From contig JBBCGS010000006.1 in NCBI GenBank assembly GCA_037200125.1, positions 496,001 to 560,000 on the forward strand: DNA of 64,000 nucleotides. The letters are read 5' to 3'. The notes below the pieces were generated by a model. The model made no database searches, was not told the origin of the DNA, and was given only the letters and a program-made list of their open reading frames with translations. Below are positions 7,259-15,297 of the stretch, piece after piece. Made by a program: the position numbers and the translations under genes. The first letter of the stretch is position 1; each line of letters starts with the position of its first letter. The DNA comes from JADGHX01 sp037200125 (GTDB taxonomy: Bacteria > Pseudomonadota > Gammaproteobacteria > Steroidobacterales > Steroidobacteraceae).

Positions 7259-9382
7259 CTAGTTGTCGATCAACCGCTGCGAGAAGTACGTGAACTCCAG
7301 CGCCGCCCGCTTCGCGCGCTCGCGCTGATTCGCGGCAGCCGAATGCCCGCCATCGATGTTCTCGTAATACAGAAACGGCATCCCCAGCGATTCGAGCTTC
7401 GCCGCGTATTTACGCGCATGGCCAGGATGCACGCGATCGTCTTTCGTCGACGTCTCGAAGTACGGCACCGGAAAATCCGCGCGCTTCACGAGGTTCTGAT
7501 AAGGCGACAGCTTCTCGAGCCACGCCCGCTCGGCCGGCACGTCCGGCGAACCGTACTCATCGATCCACGACGCCCCGGCGAGCAGCTTGTGATAGCGAAG
7601 CATGTCGAGCAACGGCACTTGCACGTTGACGGCATGGAACAACTCCGGACGCTGCGTCAGCATCACGCCCATCAGCAGCCCGCCGTTCGAGCCCCCCTGG
7701 ATCCCCAGGCGTCGCGGTGAAGTCACCTTGCGCTGGATCAGGTCTTCCGCCACGGCGATGAAATCGTCATAGACCACCTGCCGATGTGTCTTCAACCCCG
7801 CGTCATGCCACGCCGGCCCGAACTCACCGCCGCCACGGATGTTGGCGAGCACGTACACGCCACCCTGCTCCAGCCAGAGCTGCCCAACGGTTGCGGAGTA
7901 CGCAGGCGTCATCGAGACCTGAAACCCGCCGTAACCGTAGAGCACCGTGGGCGCCTGCCCGTCGAGCTTCAGCCCCTTCGAATGCACGACGAAGTACGGC
8001 ACCTTCGTGCCATCTTTCGACGTCGCTTCGAACTGCTCCGTCACGTATTTGCTCGCGTCGAATTTCGCGGGCATCGACTTGATGGCGGTGACCTTCTGCG
8101 TGGCGACGTCCGTCGAGTACAACGTGGTCGGTTGCAGGAAGTCGGTGTATGTCGCGTAGGCGATGTCTTCATCGACATCCGTAGTCGCGATGCCGACCGC
8201 GCCTGTGTCATTCAACGGCAGTCGCACACCCATCCACTGCTTGCCATCGAACGTGTAGCGATCGAGCTGCCCGCGCACGTTCGAATACTTCGCCACCAGC
8301 ACGCCGGCGCGCGTCACGGCGACTTCTTCGATCGAATCGCGCGGCCCCGGCGCCAGCACCAGCTTGATCGCGGGGCTCGGCTTCGACACTTCCGATTGCG
8401 GCATCGACAGCAGGCTGCCGGTCGCCCATTGGTGCCCGCCGATTTCCCAATCCTGCTCGATGGTGAACACGAGCTCATTGCGATAGAGGCCGCGCGGCGT
8501 CGCTTTCGGCGGTAAGGTCATGCGTGCCGTGCCCGACGGCGTCAGCGCGGTGTACGTCGCGGTGAAGAACGTCTCGGCATCGCTGATGCCGAAAAAACGC
8601 GTGCCACCCGCTCCATCCAGGCTGAAGGGCGAAACGCCCACGTGCGCGCTCGTTCCGCGATAGACCTCGCGAGCGGCGTTCAGCGGCGTGCCGCGCTTCC
8701 ACTCCTTCACGATGAACGGATAGCCCGACGTGGTAAGGGTCGCATCGCCCCAGTCCGTCGCGACGAGCAGCGTGTCTTTGTCCCTCCATGTGAGATCCGC
8801 CTTCGCTTCGGGTAACTCGAACCCGTGTGCGACGAACTCCCGTTTCACGAGATCGAACTCGCGATTGACGCTCGCATCCTTGCCGCCGTTCGAGAGTTTC
8901 ACCATGCACAGCTCGCCGGGCGGCAGCACGCAGGAGACGCCCTTCCACACCCAGTTGCGACCCTCCTTCTTCGCTAGCGCGTCCAGGTCGAGCAGCGTAT
9001 GCCACTCCGGCGTCGGCGTGTCGTACGACGCGCGAGCGGCGCGACGCCACAGGCCACGCACGTTCACATCGTCCTGCCAGAAGTTGTAGATCCAGCCATC
9101 GCGCAACGAGCCGAGCGGGATGCGGCTCCTGTCTTCGAGAATCGCAAGCGCCGCCTTGTTGAAGCGATCGAAGCGCGGGTCGCCTGTAAGTTGTTTCAAC
9201 GAGCGGTCGTTCTGGCCGCGCACCCAGGTGAGCGCTTTGTCGCCTTCGACATCTTCGAGCCAGAGAAACGGGTCTGATGATTCCTTGGTAATTCCCATGA
9301 CATTGTGCGCACTAGCTAAAAAGAGGGTGGCGGCGAGACCAGCCGTGGCCAGCACCGCACTGTGACGAACCATGAATTTCAT
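7259..9382 (-). CDS. prolyl oligopeptidase-family serine peptidase (S9)
   Basis: This 707-residue peptidase has a seven-bladed beta-propeller N-terminal half and an alpha/beta-hydrolase C-terminal half, which in this family admits only short peptides. The ATG at 9382 has GGAG eight bases upstream and starts a signal peptide (MKFMVRHSAVLATAGLAATL), so the enzyme is probably periplasmic. The nucleophile is in IQGGSNGGLLMG (Ser565), the acid in TKDDRVHPGHARK and the His in NIDGGHSAA. YGGFQVSMTPAYSA is typical of the S9A oxyanion region. The neighbouring glutathione-type transferase suggests a shared peptide-scavenging role, but no operon links them. Confidence 0.9.
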   Translation of the reverse strand: MKFMVRHSAVLATAGLAATLFLASAHNVMGITKESSDPFLWLEDVEGDKALTWVRGQNDRSLKQLTGDPRFDRFNKAALAILEDRSRIPLGSLRDGWIYNFWQDDVNVRGLWRRAARASYDTPTPEWHTLLDLDALAKKEGRNWVWKGVSCVLPPGELCMVKLSNGGKDASVNREFDLVKREFVAHGFELPEAKADLTWRDKDTLLVATDWGDATLTTSGYPFIVKEWKRGTPLNAAREVYRGTSAHVGVSPFSLDGAGGTRFFGISDAETFFTATYTALTPSGTARMTLPPKATPRGLYRNELVFTIEQDWEIGGHQWATGSLLSMPQSEVSKPSPAIKLVLAPGPRDSIEEVAVTRAGVLVAKYSNVRGQLDRYTFDGKQWMGVRLPLNDTGAVGIATTDVDEDIAYATYTDFLQPTTLYSTDVATQKVTAIKSMPAKFDASKYVTEQFEATSKDGTKVPYFVVHSKGLKLDGQAPTVLYGYGGFQVSMTPAYSATVGQLWLEQGGVYVLANIRGGGEFGPAWHDAGLKTHRQVVYDDFIAVAEDLIQRKVTSPRRLGIQGGSNGGLLMGVMLTQRPELFHAVNVQVPLLDMLRYHKLLAGASWIDEYGSPDVPAERAWLEKLSPYQNLVKRADFPVPYFETSTKDDRVHPGHARKYAAKLESLGMPFLYYENIDGGHSAAANQRERAKRAALEFTYFSQRLIDN

Positions 9383-9484
9383 TGGAGAGCTCCGCCTCGC
9401 GATAAGCCAATCATGCCTGTTCTTGACCACCCGCGCCGCCGTGCCGTTTACTGCGGGGGAAATTCCGCGTTCCGGTGACCGACC

Positions 9485-9949
9485 ATGCGCATCCCCCTCG
9501 GAAGCCTTTTCATCGCGGCGGCGACGCTTACCGTATCGTTGGCCGCGGCGGCGCCCGCACTGGCCCAGGACGATATTCGAGTCCGCCAGCTCGAGAATGA
9601 AGTCCTGCGCCTGCAGCGCGAGATCGACACGCAGAACCAGCGCATCGAACGGCTGGAAAGCAGCACCCGCTCGCCGGGCTCCCTGCCGCCGGTGGTTGTC
9701 ACGCCCCGCGCAGCGGACAGTTCCCCCTCCTGGCTGGTCAGCACGAACTGGGACAAGCTGCGCACGGGAATGAAGGAACTGGATGTGATCGCACTGCTCG
9801 GCAGACCGACCTCCGTGCGCTCCGACGACGGCGCCCGAACCCACACCATGTTTTATGCGATAGAGCTGGGGCCAAACGCGTTTCTCACTGGTAATGTCCG
9901 ATTCGGCGACGCCGGTGTCGCTGAAATCAACCGACCTACGCTGAGATGA
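9485..9949 (+). CDS. exported coiled-coil protein with BamE/OmlA-like domain
   Basis: This 154-residue protein starts with a cleavable signal (MRIPLGSLFIAAATLTVSLA, ending ALAQ). A short coiled coil follows at about residues 30-60 (IRVRQLENEVLRLQREIDTQ). The C-terminal part, WDKLRTGMKELDVIALLGRP, is the pattern of the SmpA/OmlA (BamE-like) fold, where a two-helix unit precedes a small sheet. There is no lipobox, so it is probably periplasmic, and envelope assembly is only a guess. The stop overlaps the next start (ATGA), so it is cotranscribed with wbuC. Confidence 0.7.
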   Translation: MRIPLGSLFIAAATLTVSLAAAAPALAQDDIRVRQLENEVLRLQREIDTQNQRIERLESSTRSPGSLPPVVVTPRAADSSPSWLVSTNWDKLRTGMKELDVIALLGRPTSVRSDDGARTHTMFYAIELGPNAFLTGNVRFGDAGVAEINRPTLR

Positions 9950-10425
9950 GACTTTTCGAAGACAGCCTGATCGACGAGCTCGCCGCCAAGGCGGCCGCGA
10001 GCCCGCGCCGACGCGCCCATTTCAACATCCACGACTCCGCCGCCGATCCGGTGCAGCGGTTTCTGGTGGTCGCTCAAGCGGACGCCTACTTCCGCCCCCA
10101 TCTGCACCGAACGAACTCGGAGCTCGCCATCCTGCTCCGCGGGCGAATCGATCTCGTCACATTCGACGAATCCGGGCACGTGCTCACCCGCCAGGGCATA
10201 GGTGAAGGAACCGGCAAATTCGCTTACGAAACGGCCCGCGGAACCTGGCACACGCTCGTGGCGATGTCGGGCCCCGTCGCTTTCCTCGAGGTGAAGCAGG
10301 GGCCGTATGACCCGGCTACCGCTGCGGATTTTGCCCAGTGGGCCCCTGCCGAAGGAGAGGGTTCCGTCCCCCGCTTCCAGCGGTGGTTGCGTGAATCACA
10401 GGCTGGCAGCCTATACTCACTTTGA
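9946..10425 (+). CDS. WbuC-family cupin-fold metalloprotein
   Basis: This is a 159-residue soluble cupin of the WbuC family, often found near polysaccharide genes; its reaction is not established. The cupin metal motif is visible in PHLHRTNSELAILLRG and a second His in ARGTWHTLVAM. AFLEVKQGPYDP is characteristic of the family. It overlaps the preceding gene by four bases, and the lipoprotein gene follows 31 bases later, suggesting one transcript. The pairing with an envelope protein gene fits a cell-surface role. Confidence 0.8.
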   Translation: MRLFEDSLIDELAAKAAASPRRRAHFNIHDSAADPVQRFLVVAQADAYFRPHLHRTNSELAILLRGRIDLVTFDESGHVLTRQGIGEGTGKFAYETARGTWHTLVAMSGPVAFLEVKQGPYDPATAADFAQWAPAEGEGSVPRFQRWLRESQAGSLYSL

Positions 10426-10456
10426 ACTTGGGCAACCGTTTCAGGAGGGTTGTCTG

Positions 10457-10741
10457 ATGGCTAGAAACTTGATCCTCGGCGTGCTCGTTGCGGCCGCCGC
10501 CTTTGGTTGTGCCACCCCGCAGAAATCCCCGACGGATGCGAGCGCGGCAAAACACTCCATCAAATCCGCCGCGGCTTCCGACCCGACTTGCGTGCGAGAC
10601 ACCGGGTCACGCATCAAGCGGACGGATGACAAGCCGTGCATCAATGAGCCCGGCAGCACTCATTCGCAGCAGGAGCTGGAGGACACCGGTCGCATCGACT
10701 TGGGTGAAGCGCTCCGGCAGATCGATCCCAGAATCCAGTAG
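10457..10741 (+). CDS. small lipoprotein
   Basis: This 94-residue protein begins with MARNLILGVLVAAAAFGC, a short signal ending in a Cys suited to lipid attachment. The mature part is polar with two further Cys, in DPTCVRDTGSRIK and DDKPCINEPGS, that could form a disulphide in the periplasm. AGGAGG ends eight bases before the ATG at 10457, which is decisive over upstream in-frame codons that overlap wbuC. The pattern of short lysine- and proline-flanked Cys segments recalls small lipoproteins of Xanthomonadales-type genomes. No function is known. Confidence 0.75.
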   Translation: MARNLILGVLVAAAAFGCATPQKSPTDASAAKHSIKSAAASDPTCVRDTGSRIKRTDDKPCINEPGSTHSQQELEDTGRIDLGEALRQIDPRIQ

Positions 10742-10788
10742 CGCACACCGCACAGTCCTTGTAGTCCTTCTTCGGATTCCGGTTTTTT

Positions 10789-11907
10789 TCAGCCGGCGGG
10801 CTTGCCGGAGAGACACCGCTGATAGCGTTCGTTCACGCGACGGGCGAACCACTCCGTCGAGAGGTTGCGCGTGATCTTCGGGCTCTGCAGGCGGATTCGC
10901 GGCAGCATGGCGCGCGGCGGAGGCTGGGAGCGCTTCTTCTGCGCAAGCGCGAACACCCGCGTGGAGAGGCGGCTTTTCTCGAAGCCCTCGCGGGTGCCAA
11001 GCTCGAGGTCATCGCGAATCTCGCCCTCGCTCAGGTCGAGCCGGCCACGCAGCTTTCTTACCGCGAGCTCGGTATCGCTGGGCTCGCTCGCCGAGCTGCC
11101 TTCAATCAGCAAATCGCCGTCCAGCGCGAGCGGCGCACCCGATGCGAGGCTCACCGCGTTCTGAAAAGCGGCGTTACGACTCGCGAAGTGTCCCGCGTTG
11201 TAGTCGGCGAAGCGAAAGAGCATGTCGTCATACGGCGCGGGGTAGTCGAGCAGGTGCGCGATGCCGAAATACAACCCGCCGCGCCGGGTGAAAACCTCGT
11301 CGCGTACCGATCCCTGCATGGGATACGGATAGCGTTTCTCTTTCACGCGCTGCCCGGAGTACGCGACGCCCACCTGCATCGGCCCCGCCGTGTGCACGGG
11401 GTTCAGCTCGCCGAACAGCCGCTTGCCCAGCGGCACCATGCCGATGAAATCCTCATAGAGATCGCTGAGGTCTTTCTCGGTCTTCGCTTCATCGAGGCGG
11501 GCGCGATAGGTCTTGCCGTTGGGCGAGCCCAGCGACAGCGCCGCGTTCACGAGCATCACTGGAATATGGTGACTCGACGCCCGCGCCTCGATCTCCTTGC
11601 GCGCAATCGAGGCAAGCCCGGGCACCGTTGGGTTCACACGCAACGTCGACTCCTGCTGGGCGACAGCGATGACGGCGCAGGTGTTCTGGTCCGATGGCGA
11701 TAGGCCGAGCGACTCGAACGCCGTGAAGATGTCCGCGGCCCACGCGTCGCGGTTCTCGAGCTTCGGGGGCAGGTGACGCGCGATGCCGGCGCGGGCGACA
11801 TCCGGATCCACGGCGGGAGGGCGTGGCGCGCTCGAGCACGAGACGACGGCAATGGCTGCGGCGACAGCCAGGATGCGGGCGGGGACATGAAGCGGGGAGT
11901 TGCGCAA
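10789..11907 (-). CDS. DUF1615-family lipoprotein
   Basis: This protein of about 372 residues is of the DUF1615 family. It has a signal with lipobox (ARILAVAAAIAVVSCSSAP). The main domain contains WAADIFTAFESLGL, CAVIAVAQQESTLRVNPTVPG and FADYNAGHFASRNAAFQ, which resemble the goose-type lysozyme/transglycosylase pattern with a catalytic Glu in QQES. I infer a cell-wall-active, membrane-anchored enzyme. The start is uncertain: TTG at 11907 gives a sensible signal peptide but has no clear ribosome site. It is convergent with the small lipoprotein gene. Confidence 0.8.
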   Translation of the reverse strand: MRNSPLHVPARILAVAAAIAVVSCSSAPRPPAVDPDVARAGIARHLPPKLENRDAWAADIFTAFESLGLSPSDQNTCAVIAVAQQESTLRVNPTVPGLASIARKEIEARASSHHIPVMLVNAALSLGSPNGKTYRARLDEAKTEKDLSDLYEDFIGMVPLGKRLFGELNPVHTAGPMQVGVAYSGQRVKEKRYPYPMQGSVRDEVFTRRGGLYFGIAHLLDYPAPYDDMLFRFADYNAGHFASRNAAFQNAVSLASGAPLALDGDLLIEGSSASEPSDTELAVRKLRGRLDLSEGEIRDDLELGTREGFEKSRLSTRVFALAQKKRSQPPPRAMLPRIRLQSPKITRNLSTEWFARRVNERYQRCLSGKPAG

Positions 11908-12051
11908 ACGGGGTGGTAAACGTGTCTGAGGGACGTGCTCGAACGATACCTCATCGAAACCCCGCGCGGCGCGCCCGAGGTGCGGGCTACCCTTTCTCCC
12001 TGCGCCGATCCGTGCTAATACGCGGTCATCCTCTTTCGAGAAATACAGGCC

Positions 12052-12318
12052 ATGGCAACCGGTTGGGCCGGAGACGGCGCGGTTCAGGACCAGATCGACG
12101 CAACGGTGAAGGACGGCGTGAACCGCGCCAAAAGCCGGCTGCCCCAGGGTCCCGCCGCGACGCATTGCTCCAACTGCGGGAAGGAAATTCCCGAAGCGCG
12201 GCGCGCGGCGATGCCGGGCGTGAAGCTGTGCGTGCCGTGCCAGGAAGCCGAGGACAAGGAAGCCGAAAACTTCAGCGGCTACAACCGAAGGGGGAGCAAG
12301 GACAGCCAGCTGCGATAG
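12052..12318 (+). CDS. DksA/TraR-type zinc-finger protein
   Basis: This 88-residue protein is of the YbiI/TraR type. A C4 zinc-finger motif is visible: HCSNCGKEIPEARR, then VKLCVPCQEAED. The N-terminal helix (DQIDATVKDGVNRAKSRLP) is shorter than in true DksA, so it may bind RNA polymerase as TraR does or serve another role. The ATG at 12052 has no strong ribosome site. It is divergent from the DUF1615 gene, and a cluster of tandem repeats follows its stop. Confidence 0.8.
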   Translation: MATGWAGDGAVQDQIDATVKDGVNRAKSRLPQGPAATHCSNCGKEIPEARRAAMPGVKLCVPCQEAEDKEAENFSGYNRRGSKDSQLR

Positions 12319-12325
12319 CCTTTGC

Positions 12326-12414
12326 GCTGGCCCTGTGCTGCTGTGCTGACCCTGTGCTGCTGTGCTGACCCTGCGCTGCTGTACTGACCCTGCTCTGCTG
12401 TACTGACCCTCCGC
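12326..12414 (+). repeat. 19-bp tandem repeat, about 4.6 copies
   Basis: Units start at 12326, 12345, 12364, 12383 and 12402, with consensus GCTGACCCTGTGCTGCTGT. Each copy differs by one to three bases and the last is partial. It lies between the zinc-finger gene and the 9-bp repeat in front of the cupin gene. Confidence 0.8.
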
Positions 12415-12440
12415 TGATTCCACGCTGGCCCTCCGCCCCG

Positions 12441-12494
12441 ACACCGCCGACACCGCCGACACCGCCGACACCGCCGACACCGCCGACACCGCCG
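12441..12494 (+). repeat. 9-bp tandem repeat, six perfect copies, abutting a start codon
   Basis: Six identical copies of ACACCGCCG run from 12441 to 12494 and end two bases before the ATG of the cupin gene at 12497. They occupy the place of the ribosome-binding site, and no purine-rich SD is present. Identical copies imply recent expansion or contraction. Confidence 0.9.
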
Positions 12495-12496
12495 AC

Positions 12497-12970
12497 ATGA
12501 ACGCACAAGCTCTCATCAAAAAGCTACAACTGCAGCCGCATCCGGAAGGCGGCTGGTTTCGCGAGATTCATCGGTCGGTGGACCAGGTCACGACGCCCCG
12601 TGGCGCGCGTTCGGCCCTCACCACGATTTACTACCTTCTCGAACGCAACCAGCTCAGCCGATGGCACGTCGTGCGCTCGGATGAAATCTGGCACTTCTAC
12701 GCGGGCGCGCCACTCGAGCTGATCGTGTACGACCCCGCTACGCGCATTTGCAGGCCCGCGGTGCTCGCGGCGCCGACGGAGGAACGCGAGCCCGTCGGCA
12801 TCGTGCGCGCAGGTGAATGGCAGGCGTCGCGAAGCCTCGGCGACTACTCGCTCGTCGGTTGCAATGTGGGGCCGGGGTTCGAGTTCGAGGACTTCCAGTT
12901 CGTAACGGCGTTGCCCTACCACGCCGAGCATTTCAACGACGAACTGGCCGGCTATCGATCGCTGCTCTGA
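12497..12970 (+). CDS. cupin protein of the DUF985 family
   Basis: This 157-residue single-domain cupin is of DUF985. It starts HPEGGWFREIHRS, then has TTIYYLLERNQLSRWH and the core DEIWHFYAGAPLELIVYDP, with His residues that could bind a metal or ligand. LVGCNVGPGFEFEDFQF is the family C-terminal strand pair. No catalytic role is established for the family. The start lies directly after a 9-bp tandem array with no SD, so translation efficiency may depend on the array. Start choice rests on homology-like onset of the family core. Confidence 0.85.
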   Translation: MNAQALIKKLQLQPHPEGGWFREIHRSVDQVTTPRGARSALTTIYYLLERNQLSRWHVVRSDEIWHFYAGAPLELIVYDPATRICRPAVLAAPTEEREPVGIVRAGEWQASRSLGDYSLVGCNVGPGFEFEDFQFVTALPYHAEHFNDELAGYRSLL

Positions 12971-13005
12971 TAGAGCGAAGGCGCGCGTAGTACTATTCGC
13001 GCCAT

Positions 13006-13500
13006 CGTGAGCGAGCTCGCCGTCAAGACTCTGTTGAGCACTCCGATCGTCTCGGTGCGGGACGTGTGCTGCCTGGGGCACTGCTGCGCGAGCTCACGCC
13101 CAAGGCCCTACTGAGAGAGGGCGCAACGCTCGCATTCCGCCAGCAACGGATGCCCATCGATCCGCGCACGTAGGCACTCGTCGCCCTGCTCCGGCACAGC
13201 CTCGACAAAGGCATCGCGGAACCGCTCGAAGCGGAAAGCCGGGAGCGACCATGACCGAAAGAACCTGCGCAGCCTGCGATTACAAGCTCGACGAAACGCG
13301 AGCCGCATTCACGTCATGGCTTCATCGCATCGCGGTGAATGCCGTGCTGGTGAAACGCCGCAAGCAGTCGCTGATGATGGACACGTCGGTGGCGCCCGAG
13401 CAGTTCGAAGAGCACGGACGATCCGCGCGGAGCGCCACCGCGGCTGGCGCAGACGATCCAGTAGACAGGCCGCCGTCAGCCGCGGCTTGTTCGTCAAAGT
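13006..13500 (+). pseudogene. cluster of short gene remnants
   Basis: Several broken plus-strand frames follow each other. From the GTG at 13006, SELAVKTLLSTPIVSVRDVC resembles the start of some AraC-type regulators, then breaks. At 13251, MTERTCAACDYKLDE resembles a small two-Cys protein and fuses at about residue 18 to AFTSWLHRIAVNAVLVKRRK, which resembles region 2 of an ECF sigma factor, and then loses sense. An in-frame stop (TAG at about 13170) and frame changes argue against a working gene. The family matches are from memory and weak. Confidence 0.4.
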
Positions 13501-13575
13501 GCGACAGGGGCTGTGGTTCAGCCCGTGATAGATTGCCCGCCGTTGACGAAACAGAGCACGCGCGGGAGCGAGAGT

Positions 13576-14364
13576 TTGATCAGGCTGATCGGAATCGACG
13601 TGGATGGCACTCTCGTGGGCTCTTCGGGAGTCGTGCATCCGACCGTGTGGGCCGCCGCGGACAAGGCACGGCACGCGGGCATTCACCTCGTGCTGTGCTC
13701 GGGCCGGGCGGCATTCGGCGTGGCGCTCGACTACGCGCGGCGGCTCGACGCCGCGGGCTGGCACGTATTCCAGAATGGGGCAAGCATCATCGACCTGCAC
13801 TCCGGCAGGTCAAGCTCAGCGGAAATCGTGCAAGGCTTCATCACCAAGCTGATTCAGCGCGCGCGGGAAAGCCGCAGGATACTGGAGCTTTATAGCGACA
13901 GCGCGTATGTGACGGAGAGCACCGCGGACTGGGCGCGCATCCATGCGGAAATGCTCGGCGTTCCCTTCAAACCCGCGCCGTATGAATCGTTGGGCAAGCC
14001 AGTCGTTCGCGCGCAATGGGTACTCTCAGCCAGCGATGCGCAGAAGCTCATGCAAGCACCCCCTTCCGAAGTGGAGGTCGCGGTTTCCACGTCCCCGCTC
14101 CTGCCGGACGCCAACTTCGTTGGCCTCACCCGCAAAGGGGTGAGCAAAGGCAGCGCGCTACGCACGATCGCGGAGAACTACGGCATCGATCTGCGCGACG
14201 TCATGTACGTCGGCGATGCGGATAACGACCTGCCGGCGCTTCGCGTCGCCGGCCATCCGGTGGCGATGGGGAACGGTTCAGCGGCCGTGCGGGCGGCGGC
14301 CCGGCACACGGTGGGGCACGTCGACGAAGGCGGTCTCGCGCAGGCGTTCGAGCTGGCCCTCTGA
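13576..14364 (+). CDS. HAD-superfamily hydrolase, Cof/IIB type
   Basis: This phosphatase of about 262 residues belongs to the Cof-like HAD-IIB subfamily, which dephosphorylates sugar phosphates or cofactors. Motif I is LIGIDVDGTLVG (nucleophile Asp of DVDGT), motif II is LVLCSGRAA, and motif III with metal ligands is KGSALRTIAENYGI and VMYVGDADNDLPAL. A cap domain lies between. The TTG at 13576 with GGAG just upstream gives the normal start of this family; an upstream GTG at 13513 would add 21 residues of no family resemblance. Substrate is unknown. Confidence 0.85.
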   Translation: MIRLIGIDVDGTLVGSSGVVHPTVWAAADKARHAGIHLVLCSGRAAFGVALDYARRLDAAGWHVFQNGASIIDLHSGRSSSAEIVQGFITKLIQRARESRRILELYSDSAYVTESTADWARIHAEMLGVPFKPAPYESLGKPVVRAQWVLSASDAQKLMQAPPSEVEVAVSTSPLLPDANFVGLTRKGVSKGSALRTIAENYGIDLRDVMYVGDADNDLPALRVAGHPVAMGNGSAAVRAAARHTVGHVDEGGLAQAFELAL

Positions 14365-14456
14365 CGCGTGGAGTGAAAAACATGCACCGCGCGGCTCGAT
14401 CTGGCACTAATACGGGCGGTGGCGTGGGCCCGGCTCCGTAGGCACCGAGCATCGAA

Positions 14457-15251
14457 ATGATCTGGAAAGCGTCAGTCGCGTTACACGTGGGTGCGGTAGC
14501 CGCCACGGTGGTAGACCCGCATCTGTGGCCGTGGTCGCTCGGCGCGGTGGCGGCGAATCACGCCACCCTCACGTTCGCGGGCCTGTGGCCGCGCAGCTCG
14601 CTGCTCGGCCCGAACTGGACGCGGCTGCCGCACGAGGCGGCGGCGCGCAACGCCGTGGCAATGTCGATCGATGACGGGCCGGACCCGGCAACGACCCCGC
14701 GAGTGCTGGACATTCTCGATGCTCACACCGCCAAGGCGACGTTCTTCTGCATCGGCCAGCGCATCGAACGCTTTCGGGGGCTCGCGCGCGACATCCACGA
14801 TCGCGGCCACGCGATCGAGAACCACAGCTTTCGCCACACAAACTACTTCTCGCTGCTGGGGCCGAAGCGGATGGCTTCGGAAATCGAGCGCGCGCAGGAC
14901 GTCATCGCGTCCGTGACCGGGGCGAAGCCGCGCTTCTTCCGCGCGCCGGCCGGGTTGCGCAACCCGTTCCTGGCTCCGCTGCTACGACGCTTCGATCTTC
15001 AGCTTGCGAGCTGGACGCGCCGCGGATTCGACACCGTTGAAGGAAACGCGGACGTCGTCTTCCGACGCGTGACGCGCAATCTCGCCAGCGGCGACATCCT
15101 GCTCCTGCATGACGGAAACGCGGCGAAGGGGATTTCGGGCGCACCCGTCATCTACGACGTGCTACCGCGCATATTGCGTGAGATCGCCGCGCAGGATCTG
15201 CGACCGATCCTCATGCGTGACGCGCTGACGGCGGCCACGCTCGCTTCCTGA
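14457..15251 (+). CDS. polysaccharide deacetylase (NodB-like)
   Basis: This 264-residue protein has a NodB homology domain (carbohydrate esterase 4), metal-dependent enzymes removing acetyl groups from chitin, peptidoglycan or other glycans. Two hydrophobic stretches in the first 50 residues (SVALHVGAVAATVV, HATLTFAGLWP) suggest a membrane anchor. Motif 1 is AMSIDDGPDP (catalytic DD), motif 2 is ENHSFRHTNY (HxxxH metal ligands), motif 3 is FRAPAGLRNPF, and GDILLLHDGNA carries the late His. Its substrate cannot be deduced from the neighbours. Confidence 0.88.
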   Translation: MIWKASVALHVGAVAATVVDPHLWPWSLGAVAANHATLTFAGLWPRSSLLGPNWTRLPHEAAARNAVAMSIDDGPDPATTPRVLDILDAHTAKATFFCIGQRIERFRGLARDIHDRGHAIENHSFRHTNYFSLLGPKRMASEIERAQDVIASVTGAKPRFFRAPAGLRNPFLAPLLRRFDLQLASWTRRGFDTVEGNADVVFRRVTRNLASGDILLLHDGNAAKGISGAPVIYDVLPRILREIAAQDLRPILMRDALTAATLAS

Positions 15252-15297
15252 ATCGATCTGTACGTCACGCGATCGCCCGACGCGAAACTTCCGTCCG

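Noticed and set aside
12326..12494. Tandem repeats as a CRISPR array
   Set aside because: Units are 9 and 19 bases without spacers, and no cas genes are nearby.
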